The notes beneath the pieces were generated by a model. The model had not been told where the DNA came from, did not search any database, and worked only from the letters and a program-made list of their open reading frames with translations. The translations under genes and the position numbers were made by a program. DNA of 59,045 nucleotides from Nocardioides agariphilus (GTDB lineage: Bacteria > Actinomycetota > Actinomycetes > Propionibacteriales > Nocardioidaceae): NCBI RefSeq assembly GCF_015352445.1, contig NZ_JADKPO010000027.1, forward strand, positions 1 through 59,045, read 5' to 3'. The stretch's first letter is position 1. Each line of letters starts with the position of its first letter. Below, piece by piece: positions 8,055 to 16,266 of this stretch.

Positions 8055-9206
8055 ATGAATGCTCGCCTCGAGGTGGACCTCGGTGCGATCGAGGCCAACA
8101 CGCGCAGCCTGGTCGATCGCCTCGCCCCTCGCGGCATCCGCGTCACCGGCGTGACCAAGGCATCGCTCGGATCACCGGGCGTGGGACGGGCCATGATCGC
8201 CGGAGGTGCCCACGGGCTGGGCGACTCACGGGTCGAGAACCTCACCCGACTCGGTGCCGCGGGGATCGACGTACCCCTCACCCTGATCCGCTCCCCCATG
8301 ACCAGCCAGGTCGATGCGGTCGTACGTCACGCATCGACCAGCTTGAACACCGAGATCTCGGTGCTCGAGGCCCTCTCCCGGGCCGCCAGCCGTCTCGGTA
8401 CGACACACGCTGTCGTGCTGATGGTGGAGCTCGGCGACCTCCGGGAGGGGGTGGTGGCCTCCGACCTGGTTCCGCTTGCCCTCGACGTGGCAGCGCTGCC
8501 AGGACTGACGTTGGCCGGCATCGGAACCAACCTCGCATGCCAGAGCGGGGTGGTGCCCGACCAGACCAACATGTGCGAGCTGTCCAGGCTGGCTGATGAG
8601 GTGGAGCGAGCAGTCGGGGCGCGGCTCTGCGTGGTCTCCGGCGGCAACTCGGCCAACGTCGGCTGGGCGCTCGACTCGCCCGACACCGGCCGCGTCGACG
8701 ACCTCCGACTGGGCGAGGCGATCCTGCTGGGCCTCGATCCCCTGACGCGCCTGCCGATCGCGGGACTCCGGACCGATGCGATGGCGCTGGCCGGCGAGCT
8801 CATCGAGGTCCGTGACAAGCCTGCGCAGCCCTGGGGTGTCATGGGCGAGGGCGCCTTCGGTGCACCCGGGCCGCGCCCCGGTAGAGGCCTCGTCCGGCAA
8901 GGCGTCCTCGCTGTCGGTCGGCAGGATGTCGAGCTGGAGGGCCTGCGGCCGCCGTCGGGTGTCACCGTGCTCGGCATGAGCAGCGACCATCTGGTCGTCG
9001 ACCTCGGCGACGTCACTGCGGCCGTCGGTGACGAGCTCAGGTTCGGCGTCGGGTACGGCGGGCTGCTGCGCGCGATGACCTCACCCTTCGTCGACGTCGT
9101 CGAACTGCGCGCGACAGGGCTGCTTGCCCGTGACGCGGGTACCGTGGAGGTGCCGGGTGCTTCCAGTTCCAGGAGCCGCTGCTCCACCGTCCCCGGTGCA
9201 CCCTGA
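8055..9206 (+). CDS. Fold-type III PLP amino-acid racemase (alanine/ornithine racemase family)
   Basis: The protein has 383 residues and begins MNARLEVDLGAIEANTRSL, the classical entry of the alanine-racemase TIM barrel. The PLP lysine is expected in GVTKASLG (about residue 35). A GDSRVENL strand and a phosphate-binding SGGNSANVGWAL segment follow. The length and the C-terminal beta-domain resemble the Orr/YhfX-like group rather than biosynthetic Alr. Ten bases separate it from the DUF1611 gene, so the two are probably co-translated and act on the same amino acid. The ATG at 8055 fits the domain start; the longer upstream frame overlaps DUF1611 and is not used. The last about 20 residues (Ser/Arg-rich) look non-conserved. 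Confidence 0.8.
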   Translation: MNARLEVDLGAIEANTRSLVDRLAPRGIRVTGVTKASLGSPGVGRAMIAGGAHGLGDSRVENLTRLGAAGIDVPLTLIRSPMTSQVDAVVRHASTSLNTEISVLEALSRAASRLGTTHAVVLMVELGDLREGVVASDLVPLALDVAALPGLTLAGIGTNLACQSGVVPDQTNMCELSRLADEVERAVGARLCVVSGGNSANVGWALDSPDTGRVDDLRLGEAILLGLDPLTRLPIAGLRTDAMALAGELIEVRDKPAQPWGVMGEGAFGAPGPRPGRGLVRQGVLAVGRQDVELEGLRPPSGVTVLGMSSDHLVVDLGDVTAAVGDELRFGVGYGGLLRAMTSPFVDVVELRATGLLARDAGTVEVPGASSSRSRCSTVPGAP

Positions 9207-9241
9207 CATCCGGCCGTCCCAGCCGGGGGCGGGCACATCAG

Positions 9242-9919
9242 ATGAACCAGCTCCAGGACCGCGACGTCGTTCCGGTCGAGGTGCCATCGCGGCCGGCAAT
9301 GCCACAGCTCCAGGCGATCGTGGCCCGCACCGTGATGAGCATCGTGACTGCCGTGGTTGTCCCCGCGATGCTGTTCTGCGTCGCCATGGTCGTCTTCAAC
9401 GTCGACACGGCCCTGGTCGTCGCCCTCGGCTGGATGGTCGCAGCACTGTGCTGGCGGCGGGGAACCGGTAGACCGATGTCCGGGTTGCTCGTGCTCGCCC
9501 TGGCGATCATGGCGGTCAAGACGGGCTTCACCCTCCTGACCGGCAACACGTTCGTCTACTTCGTGCAGCCGGTCTTCGTCGACGCTGTGGTGGCCCTTCT
9601 CTTCGTGGCGTCGCTGTGGTCGGCCACCCCGGCTGTCGCCCGGATCGCGCCGGACTTCTACCCCCTCGACGCAGCACTGGCCGCGCGGCCCGGCATCCGT
9701 CGGCTGTTTCGCCACCTCACGATGCTGTGGGCGCTGGTGATCGCCATCAAGGGCACCGTCACCCTGTGGCTGCTGCTGTCCCTGTCCACGGTCAGCTTCG
9801 TGCTGGTCAAGAGCAGCGCGATCCTCGCGCTGACGGTCCTGGCGACAGTCGCGACCATCACCTTGTCCGCAGTCGTGGGACGTCGCGAAGGTCTCCTCAG
9901 GCCTGCCAGCGCAGACTGA
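9242..9919 (+). CDS. Polytopic membrane protein, VC0807-like
   Basis: This 225-residue protein has about six hydrophobic helices (for example around residues 30-52, 57-72, 80-98, 105-125, 160-180 and 185-205). It contains the family-like phrases GWMVAALCWRR and a conserved Tyr/Pro turn FYPLDAALAARPGIRRLFR. That pattern matches the VC0807/intracellular-septation-like family, for which no activity is established. It follows the racemase gene by 35 bases and may be the last gene of the DUF1611 operon, where a membrane protein could serve transport. That role is a guess. Confidence 0.65.
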   Translation: MNQLQDRDVVPVEVPSRPAMPQLQAIVARTVMSIVTAVVVPAMLFCVAMVVFNVDTALVVALGWMVAALCWRRGTGRPMSGLLVLALAIMAVKTGFTLLTGNTFVYFVQPVFVDAVVALLFVASLWSATPAVARIAPDFYPLDAALAARPGIRRLFRHLTMLWALVIAIKGTVTLWLLLSLSTVSFVLVKSSAILALTVLATVATITLSAVVGRREGLLRPASAD

Positions 9920-10014
9920 AGGGCCGGCGCCAACGCATCGACGTGGCAGCAACGCTCCGCGGAGCCGATCGACCAGGCTGTGCGGATGGACCTCTACCTC
10001 TTCCCGGGACCGTC

Positions 10015-11418
10015 GTGAGCGGACTGTTGGTCGCCGGCACTACCTCCGATGCCGGTAAGTCGGTGGTCACGACCGGACTGTGCCGGGCCTTCGCGCGACG
10101 GGGCATCAAGGTCGCTCCCTACAAGGCGCAGAACATGTCCAACAACTCGATGGTGATCTCGGCAACCCCCACCTCGCAGGGGGCCGCGGAGATCGGGCGG
10201 GCGCAGTGGATCCAGGCCCTGGCCGCTGGCGTCGAGCCCGAGGTGGCGATGAACCCGGTGCTGCTCAAGCCGGGCAGCGACCACCGCAGCCACGTGGTGC
10301 TGCTCGGGCGGCCAGCGGGCGAGGTCGACGCGTCGAACTGGGAGGCCGGTCGCGCACATCTGGCCCGCGCGGCGCTTGCGGCCTACGACGACCTGGCGGC
10401 TCGCTTCGAGGTCGTGGTGGCCGAAGGTGCGGGCAGCCCCGCCGAGATCAACCTGCGCCGTGGCGACTACGTGAACCTCGGGCTGGCCCGCCACGCCGGA
10501 CTCCCGGTGGTCGTCGTGGGCGACATCGACCGCGGCGGGGTGTTCGCGGCGTTCGTGGGCACGCTCGCCCTGCTCGACGAGGAAGACGCCCGGCTGCTGG
10601 CGGGGTGGGTGGTCAACAAGTTCCGCGGCGACCGCGGCCTGCTGCAGCCCGGCCTCGACGAACTCGAGGCCCGCACCGGCAGGCCCGTGCACGGAGTGCT
10701 GCCCTGGCATCCCGACCTGTGGCTGGACAGCGAGGATGCGCTCGACCTGACGAGTCGACGTTCGGATCCCACCGGCACCGCGCGACGGGTGGCTGTGGTC
10801 CGGCTGCCCAGGATCAGCAACTTCACCGACGTCGACGCCCTCGGATTGGAGCCGGACCTCGACGTGGTCTTCGCCTCCACCCCGCGTGGTCTGGCCGACG
10901 CCGACCTGGTCGTGCTGCCGGGCACCCGCGCGACGATGGCCGACCTGGCGTGGTTGCGCTCGCGCGGACTCGACCACGCGATCGTCGAGCATGCCGCGGC
11001 CGGCCGGCCGGTGCTCGGGATCTGTGGTGGCTGCCAGATGCTCGGGACCGAGGTGGCAGACCCGTACGGCGTCGAGGGTCCGCCGTCGACGGTGCCGGGC
11101 CTCGGGCTGCTCGACCTGCGCACCGAGTTCAGCCCGCACAAGACGCTACGACGCCATCACCCCGCCGGATACGAGATCCACCACGGCCAGGTGACTGGTT
11201 CGCTCAGCGGTGGCTCTATCACCGGCACGATGGTGCACGGCGCCCTCGAGGACGACGGCCACCGCGCGAACTACCTCGCCACTGCGCTCGGCGTGACGAG
11301 CCGCGCCGGCTTCTCCGCGTCCCGCGGACGCCGACTCGACCTGCTCGGCGACCTCGTCGAGGAGCACCTCGACGTCGACGCCCTGCTGCGGCTGGCCACG
11401 GAGGGCATCCGGGCGTGA
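10015..11418 (+). CDS. cobQ: Cobyric acid synthase (glutamine-hydrolysing)
   Basis: CobQ/CbiP performs the four ATP- and glutamine-dependent amidations of adenosylcobyrinic acid a,c-diamide in cobalamin synthesis. The 467-residue product has a P-loop (AGTTSDAGKS, residues 7-16), the family signatures YKAQNMSNNSMV and MNPVLLKPGSD, and VVAEGAGSPAEINLR. The C-terminal class I glutaminase has its nucleophile in GICGGCQMLG and its His in RHHPAGYEIHHGQ. The GTG at 10015 is chosen because the family begins exactly at GLLVAGTTSDAGKS; the frame upstream is a shadow of the previous gene. No other cob genes are nearby and I see no cobalamin riboswitch in the 95 bases before it. Confidence 0.95.
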   Translation: MSGLLVAGTTSDAGKSVVTTGLCRAFARRGIKVAPYKAQNMSNNSMVISATPTSQGAAEIGRAQWIQALAAGVEPEVAMNPVLLKPGSDHRSHVVLLGRPAGEVDASNWEAGRAHLARAALAAYDDLAARFEVVVAEGAGSPAEINLRRGDYVNLGLARHAGLPVVVVGDIDRGGVFAAFVGTLALLDEEDARLLAGWVVNKFRGDRGLLQPGLDELEARTGRPVHGVLPWHPDLWLDSEDALDLTSRRSDPTGTARRVAVVRLPRISNFTDVDALGLEPDLDVVFASTPRGLADADLVVLPGTRATMADLAWLRSRGLDHAIVEHAAAGRPVLGICGGCQMLGTEVADPYGVEGPPSTVPGLGLLDLRTEFSPHKTLRRHHPAGYEIHHGQVTGSLSGGSITGTMVHGALEDDGHRANYLATALGVTSRAGFSASRGRRLDLLGDLVEEHLDVDALLRLATEGIRA

Positions 11419-11464
11419 CCGCACGGCCGGGCTGCCGGGCCTGCTGGCGTGGGACAGTGACCCG

Positions 11465-12193
11465 GTGACCGACGCGGGAGAGGTGCCCAGGGCCGGGCGT
11501 CGCGGTCGGCCCGGCTTCGACCAGGAGACGGTGCTGCGTCGGGCGATCGCACTGTTCAACCAGCAGGGGTACGACGCGACGTCGATCGGCGACCTGGCCA
11601 AGGATCTGGGGCTCACCAAGTCCGCGATCTACCACCACGTCGACAGCAAGGAGGACCTGCTGGCAGCGGCGCTCGACGAGGCGCTCGACGGGCTCAACCG
11701 CGCGATCGAGGTGGCCTTGGCCGCACCGGAGGGGACCAGCGCCGCCGTACGCCTGCGTACGACGGTCGAGGAGTCAGTGCGGATCCTGGCAGCCCACCAG
11801 CCGGCGGTGACGTTGCTGCTCCGGGTGCGCGGCAACAGCGAGGTCGAGCAGGCAGCCCTCCAGCGGCGTCGGGCGATCGACGAGCGGCTCGCCACCTTGG
11901 TGCAGGAGGCGGTCGACGAGGGCGCGCTGCGCGACGACATCCCGCCGGACCTGATCAGCCGGCTGCTGTTCGGGACGGTGAACTCGCTCGTCGAGTGGTA
12001 CCGACCCGACGGCACGATCGAGCCGGACTCGCTCGCGCGCCTGGTGGCGAGCCTGGCCTTCGACGGGCTCACAGCGGCCAGTCGAACGGCCGGACAGCCG
12101 GGTCAGGGCGAGGGACAGGTCCTGCGCGAAGTAGCCGCGGTCAGACCAGGTCGCGCAGCGTCTGGAGCAGCGACTCCTTCACAGCCTGGGTGA
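11465..12193 (+). CDS. TetR/AcrR family repressor
   Basis: The product has 242 residues. The N-terminal helix-turn-helix reads SIGDLAKDLGLTKSAIYHHV (residues about 40-59) followed by DSKEDLLAAAL, the standard TetR DNA-binding domain. The rest is a helical ligand-binding domain of about 150 residues plus a low-complexity Gly/Ser tail that overlaps the convergent gene by 53 bases. It starts 46 bases after cobQ. It is a candidate for the phenylacetate repressor (PaaR), because the paa promoter at 20740-20761 carries a TetR-type palindrome and no other TetR gene is in the window. That link is inference. The neighbouring converging transporter operon is an equally good target. Confidence 0.9.
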   Translation: MTDAGEVPRAGRRGRPGFDQETVLRRAIALFNQQGYDATSIGDLAKDLGLTKSAIYHHVDSKEDLLAAALDEALDGLNRAIEVALAAPEGTSAAVRLRTTVEESVRILAAHQPAVTLLLRVRGNSEVEQAALQRRRAIDERLATLVQEAVDEGALRDDIPPDLISRLLFGTVNSLVEWYRPDGTIEPDSLARLVASLAFDGLTAASRTAGQPGQGEGQVLREVAAVRPGRAASGAATPSQPG

Positions 12194-12752
12194 CGGCCGC
12201 GTTCACCTGACGGTTGAGGTCGTCCTGGTCGTCGATGTCAGCGAGCACCTCCCTCAGGTCGAGATCGTTGATCGTGCGCACCAGCACGTCGTCGGTCTTC
12301 ACCGCGGCGTCGATGACGGAGTCGGGCAGCGCGAGGATGAGCTTCTTCAGCAGGCCGTTGAGGTCGGCGTTTGCCAGCGCCTCGTCGGCCAGGTCCGAGG
12401 CCGGGGGCAGGGTGCCGTCGCGCTTCATCCGCCCGACGGCCGAGAGCAGTCCGCGACGAAGGGCATCGATCTGCTCGTCCGTGCGAGGGCCGGGCTGGGC
12501 CAGCTCGAGGGTGAGCGACTCGCGGCTGACCCCGAGGATGCAGGCGGCGCCGTCGATGCCGAGCAGCACGAGTCGTTCGGTGAGTCCTTCGATGCCCTCG
12601 TCACGCGACGTGACGGTGCGCTCGACGCACGGATCTGCCGGCTGCAGCGGCTCGAAGGCCCCGCCGCCGTTGGCGACCTGCACCCACAGCACGCTGCCGA
12701 CCAGCGCGAGTGCGAGCGCTGGGAGGGCCGTCGCGGAGAGCTGGCGGTTCAT
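12141..12752 (-). CDS. Signal-anchored protein of unknown function, partner of the MFS exporter
   Basis: The product has 203 residues. Residues about 5-28 (ATALPALALALVGSVLWVQV) are a signal peptide or membrane anchor. The remainder is soluble and helical, with many Asp/Leu repeats and two cysteines (DPCVERT and GAACILG) that could pair outside the cell. The ATG at 12752 overlaps the TGA of the MFS gene (ATGA), so the two are translationally coupled. I do not recognise the family. The coupling suggests an accessory factor of the exporter. The 3' end overlaps the TetR gene on the other strand by 53 bases. Confidence 0.75.
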   Translation of the reverse strand: MNRQLSATALPALALALVGSVLWVQVANGGGAFEPLQPADPCVERTVTSRDEGIEGLTERLVLLGIDGAACILGVSRESLTLELAQPGPRTDEQIDALRRGLLSAVGRMKRDGTLPPASDLADEALANADLNGLLKKLILALPDSVIDAAVKTDDVLVRTINDLDLREVLADIDDQDDLNRQVNAAVTQAVKESLLQTLRDLV

Positions 12753-14110
12753 GGTCGGGTCCGCCGTCTCGGGGTCATCACGGTCGCGAGCGCGAGGAGG
12801 GAGAGACCGGCGCCGATCAGGAACGAGTCGCGGAACGCCCGAGTGGCGGCTCGCTCGAGCTGGGCGTCGAGATCGCGCTCGAGCTCGGCCAGGGCGGCGC
12901 GCTCGGATGGCTCGACGTCGAGAGTGACGAAGGCTCGGTGCAGGTCGGGCACCCGTCCTTCTTCTGCGGTCAGCTCGCGGCCCAGGGCCTTGGCCACGGA
13001 GATCTTGTCCTGGGACTTCAGGGGCGCGTCCAGCACGATCGAGGCGATCGCCTCCTGCGCGGGCGCCTGTGCCTCGCGCAGGTCGTCGGTGAAGACCGGA
13101 GTCAGGATCGCCAGTCCCAGCACGACGCCGAGGTGACGGGCCCCGATCGTCCAGCCCGCGTGCCGGACCCGCGGAAGCCGCAGCTCCATCGCCTGGGCGG
13201 TCAGCCGGTCGACGGTCAGCCCGAGGCCGAGGCCCACGAGGGCCTGCGGCGCGAGCGTCCACACCAGGTCTGCTGACGGTGGGAGCGCGAGCCCCGCCAG
13301 CCCGCCAGCGATGAGGAGGCAGCCCGAGGCGACCTCGACGGGCGCCGGAGGCTTCAGGAGCCGCGCGAGCGGTCGGGCCGCCAGGGCCGCGAGTGGGACG
13401 ACCGACACCGTCAGGGCTGCCGTCGCCGGCGAACGCTGCCAGCCCTCGACCAGCAGCAGCACCAGCAAGAAGAGCGCAGCCGTGAGCGCCGCCGACAGCA
13501 GCGCGAGAGTCAGGTTGGGACGGACTGCGGGACGGTGCCGGTCGGGCGAGACTTCGGGCACGGCGGACACAGCGAGCGCCGCCGGCACGGCCAACACGGC
13601 GAACGGCACCTGCACGACGAAGATCGCCTGCCACGAGATCGTCTCGGTGAGCAGTCCGCCCAGCACCGGGCCGGTCGCCGTGCCGACCACCCCGCCTGTG
13701 ACCCAGGTGGCGACGCCGCGCCGCTCGCCGTACAGGGCCACGAGCTGTTCGAGGCAGCCCACCAGGGCCAACGCGCCGCCGAGTGCCTGCAGGCAGCGCG
13801 CCGCCACCAGCACCTCGATCGAGCCCGCGACAGCGCACCACGCGGAGGCGCCCGCGAAGACAGCGATGCCGATCGCGCTGAAGACCCGCGGCCTGGCTCG
13901 CGTGAACGCCCAGGCGGCCGGCACGGCGGCGACCCCCAGCACCAGGTTGAACGCGATCAGCACCCAGGCCACCTGGCCGACCGACGCATCCAGGTGGCGC
14001 AGGATCGCAGGCAGCGCCAGGGTCACCACCGCCGAGTCCGCCAGTACCAGCGCCACCGTCACGGCCAGCAACGGGCCGGCGACCCGACGCGGGCTCACCG
14101 CATCAGCCAC
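12749..14110 (-). CDS. MFS drug-exporter-like transporter (EmrB/QacA type)
   Basis: The 453-residue integral-membrane protein has about 12-14 predicted helices. The first helix holds the DHA2-type acidic motif (LADSAVVTLALPAI), and motif C appears in GGVVGTATGPVLGGLLTE (TM5). A soluble, charged loop of about 80 residues lies before the last helix (residues about 345-420: Ala/Glu/Arg-rich and possibly coiled coil), which is unusual. Expected function is proton-coupled efflux of an organic compound; the substrate is unknown. It sits between the DUF2007 gene (16-base overlap at its start) and the signal-anchored gene (4-base overlap), so the three form one operon. Confidence 0.85.
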   Translation of the reverse strand: MADAVSPRRVAGPLLAVTVALVLADSAVVTLALPAILRHLDASVGQVAWVLIAFNLVLGVAAVPAAWAFTRARPRVFSAIGIAVFAGASAWCAVAGSIEVLVAARCLQALGGALALVGCLEQLVALYGERRGVATWVTGGVVGTATGPVLGGLLTETISWQAIFVVQVPFAVLAVPAALAVSAVPEVSPDRHRPAVRPNLTLALLSAALTAALFLLVLLLVEGWQRSPATAALTVSVVPLAALAARPLARLLKPPAPVEVASGCLLIAGGLAGLALPPSADLVWTLAPQALVGLGLGLTVDRLTAQAMELRLPRVRHAGWTIGARHLGVVLGLAILTPVFTDDLREAQAPAQEAIASIVLDAPLKSQDKISVAKALGRELTAEEGRVPDLHRAFVTLDVEPSERAALAELERDLDAQLERAATRAFRDSFLIGAGLSLLALATVMTPRRRTRP

Positions 14111-14316
14111 TCACCCAGCTCCGCCTCGACCAGCAGTTCGCGGGCATTAGCCTCGAGCTCGTCAGGCACGAGCACCCGTTGCTGGATGAAGTTCACCGAG
14201 CCCTCGAGCACGCTCATGTTGCGGTCGGCGACGTGGCACGGGATGCCTTCGCCCTCGAGCAGGGCCTGGACCACCGCCAGCAACACCGGGTCGTTCGTGC
14301 GGACCAGCTCCCCCAT
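14095..14316 (-). CDS. DUF2007 small protein
   Basis: This 73-residue protein begins MGELVRTNDPVLLAVVQALL and ends VEAELGEWLMR, matching the DUF2007 'putative signal transducing protein' fold: a short ferredoxin-like domain with VLVPDELEANARELL near the end. No catalytic residues are seen. It is the first gene of the operon with the MFS exporter and overlaps it by 16 bases. The family role is unknown. Confidence 0.8.
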   Translation of the reverse strand: MGELVRTNDPVLLAVVQALLEGEGIPCHVADRNMSVLEGSVNFIQQRVLVPDELEANARELLVEAELGEWLMR

Positions 14317-14389
14317 GCGCCGAGGCTAGCGCCCGCGTGTCCCCTGGGCGGTCATCGAGACATGCGCCCTCGCCAACCCGCTGTCGAAG

Positions 14390-14578
14390 CTGGTTGAGGA
14401 GGCCGCGCCGTCTCCGCTGGTTGAGGAGGCCGCGCCGTCTCCGCTGGTTGAGGAGGTTGCGCCGTCTCCGCTGGTTGAGGAGGTTGCGCCGTCTCCGCTG
14501 GTTGAGGAGGTTGCGCCGTCTCCGCTGGTTGAGGCGGCCGCGCCGTCTCCGCTGGTTGAGGAGGTTGCGCAGCAACCG
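14390..14578. repeat. Tandem array: seven 27-bp units built on CTGGTTGAGGAGG
   Basis: Units begin at 14390, 14417, 14444, 14471, 14498, 14525 and 14552 and are nearly identical. The variable positions are mainly GAGGAGGCC versus GAGGAGGTT, and one unit has GAGGCGG. The last unit turns into GTTGCGCAGCAACC followed by GTCTCGAAACC, half of the genome's longer palindromic repeat. Every frame through the array is low-complexity, so it is not coding. It lies between the DUF2007 gene and the first DUF222-HNH gene. Confidence 0.9.
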
Positions 14579-14845
14579 TCTCGAAACCAGGTGAGCCCAT
14601 CGGTCACCGGGTTTCGAGACAGGCGCTAGCGCGCCTTCCTCAACCAGCGACTACGAGAGGCCGAGGAGACAGGCGCGCCTTCCTCAACCAGCGACTACGA
14701 CAGGCCGAGGAGACAGGCGCGCCTTCCTCAACCGGCGACTACGACAGGCCGAGGAGACAGGCGCCAGCGCGCCTTCCTGGACCAGCGACTACGACAGGCC
14801 GAGGAGACAGGCGCTAGCTTCCGCGCCCGTCTCGAAACCCAGTGA
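14579..14845. repeat. Inverted and tandem palindromic repeats (GTTTCGAGAC / CCTCAACCAGC family)
   Basis: After GTTTCGAGACAGGCGCTAGC (14611-14630) there are four tandem units of about 44 bp. They begin at 14631, 14675, 14719 and 14769, each GCGCCTTCCTCAACC plus GACTACGACAGGCCGAGG. The array closes with GTCTCGAAACCC. The CCTCAACCAGC core is the reverse complement of the GCTGGTTGAGG core of the array at 14390, so the two arrays face each other and could form a large cruciform. The family recurs at 27625-27710 and 29239-29482. Confidence 0.85.
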
Positions 14846-14888
14846 CCGACGAGCTCAACAATCTTCGAAAACTGGTGTCAGCCGGTGT

Positions 14889-14954
14889 GGAAACCCAGTA
14901 AATACAGGGGTTCTGGACCGTCGACTGTCGGTGGTCTCTGTTTGGATTTCACCT
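14889..14954 (+). promoter_or_regulatory. Conserved leader of DUF222-HNH gene 1
   Basis: This block shares GAAACCC, AAATACAGGGG (14900-14910) and GACTGTCGGTG (14923-14933) with the region upstream of the second DUF222-HNH gene, at identical 12-base spacing and 21 versus 20 bases before the ATG. Conservation outside a reading frame between two divergent paralogues implies a regulatory or recognition function. It also fixes the start codon at 14955. Confidence 0.7.
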
Positions 14955-16223
14955 ATGTCCAGCACGTACGCCGAGCCGCTCGACCGGCTCGAGACCTGCC
15001 TGGACGAGATCGGGTCGGTCAACCCGACCTACCGCACCGTGACCGAGAAACAAGAAGCGATGCGTGCCCTGGCCAAGGCGAAAGCCCGCATCGACGCCGA
15101 ACTGATGCGCATCCTGGCCGTCGCCGGCGATGTCGCCGAGACCACCGCCACCAGGTCCCCCGCCGCCTGGCTGGCGTCGGTGACCCGCGACGCCCCCGGC
15201 CGGCTGCGTGCCGACGCCACCCTCGCCACCGCCCTGGACACCCGATGGAGTGACCTGCAGGCCGCGTTCCGCAAGGGCGAGGTCAACCTCGCCCAGGTCC
15301 GCGTCATCGACAAAGCCCTCACCGACCTCCCCCACGAGCTCGGCGAGGACCTGCTCGCCAAAGCCGAAACCCTCCTGGTCCAAGAAGCCGCCCGGCTCGG
15401 ACCCCGCGACCTCGCCATCCTCGGCAGCCGCCTCATGGAATACCTCGCCCCCGAGAGCGCCGACCAACACGAACACCACCGGCTCCTGACCCAAGAACAC
15501 CGCGCCTCAGCAGCCACCCGGCTCAGTCTGCGCCGCCGCGGCGACGGATCCACCGACCTGCACGCCCGCATCCCCGACCTCGCCGCCGCCATGCTCACCA
15601 CCTACCTGGCCGCCTTCACCAACCCCCGACGCCGCCACCAACCCGACCAACAACAGCGGCCCGAGTCCTCAGGCGCCGGGGAGTTCGCGAACCTGCCACG
15701 CGAACGGCAATCCGGGATCGCGTTCGTCGCCCTCCTCGAACGGGTCCTGACCACAGACCTACCCCGCCACGGCGGCAGAGCCACCAGCCTCGTGGTCACC
15801 ATCGGCCACCACCAGCTGCTCGCCGACCTCGACAAAGCCGGCCTCGCCGGCACCGCCCAGACCACCGGCGGCCAGAAGCTGACCGCCGGCCAAGCCCGAC
15901 GCCTGGCCTGCAACACCGGGATCCTGCCCATCGTGCTGGGCGGGAAGTCCGTGGTCCTCGACCAAGGCCGCAAGAAACGCCTCTTCGACGACAACCAACG
16001 CATCGCCCTGCAAGTCCGCGACAAGGCCTGCACCGAACTCGACTGCACCGTCCCCGCCACCTACTGCGAAGCCCACCACCAGACCCCCTGGTCCCAAGAC
16101 GGCCCCACCAACCTCCACGACGGCCGACTCCTGTGCCCCTACCACCACGACCGAGCCCACGACCCCACCTGGACCGTCACCTACCACCCCAACGGCACCA
16201 CCACCTTCCACCGACGCCAATAG
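14955..16223 (+). CDS. DUF222 / HNH endonuclease domain protein (13E12-type), copy 1
   Basis: The product has 422 residues. The N-terminal about 300 residues are the helical DUF222 domain. The C-terminal about 60 residues are an HNH nuclease fold, with zinc-ligand cysteines in CTELDCTVPATYC, catalytic EAHHQTPW, the central Asn in PTNLHDG, and LCPYHHDRAH. The family is abundant in actinobacteria (REP13E12 proteins in mycobacteria) and is thought to be a nuclease of a mobile or selfish module; its activity is not settled. The ATG at 14955 is preferred over the GTG at 14931 because the bases in between belong to the conserved leader. It is about 110 bases downstream of the repeat array. Confidence 0.9.
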   Translation: MSSTYAEPLDRLETCLDEIGSVNPTYRTVTEKQEAMRALAKAKARIDAELMRILAVAGDVAETTATRSPAAWLASVTRDAPGRLRADATLATALDTRWSDLQAAFRKGEVNLAQVRVIDKALTDLPHELGEDLLAKAETLLVQEAARLGPRDLAILGSRLMEYLAPESADQHEHHRLLTQEHRASAATRLSLRRRGDGSTDLHARIPDLAAAMLTTYLAAFTNPRRRHQPDQQQRPESSGAGEFANLPRERQSGIAFVALLERVLTTDLPRHGGRATSLVVTIGHHQLLADLDKAGLAGTAQTTGGQKLTAGQARRLACNTGILPIVLGGKSVVLDQGRKKRLFDDNQRIALQVRDKACTELDCTVPATYCEAHHQTPWSQDGPTNLHDGRLLCPYHHDRAHDPTWTVTYHPNGTTTFHRRQ

Positions 16224-16266
16224 CGCGGCGGATCAATGAGCTTCACGCGCAGGAGACGATGTCGCC

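Noticed and set aside
9920-10014. A cobalamin riboswitch before cobQ
   Set aside because: The 95 bases are too short for the full element and I could not find the conserved B12-box.
14326-14607. Repetitive open frames in several phases across the 27-bp tandem array
   Set aside because: They arise automatically from a 27-bp (multiple of three) repeat with no stop; composition is repeat-driven.
14390-14845. A CRISPR array
   Set aside because: The units are tandem without unique spacers of constant length and no cas genes are present.
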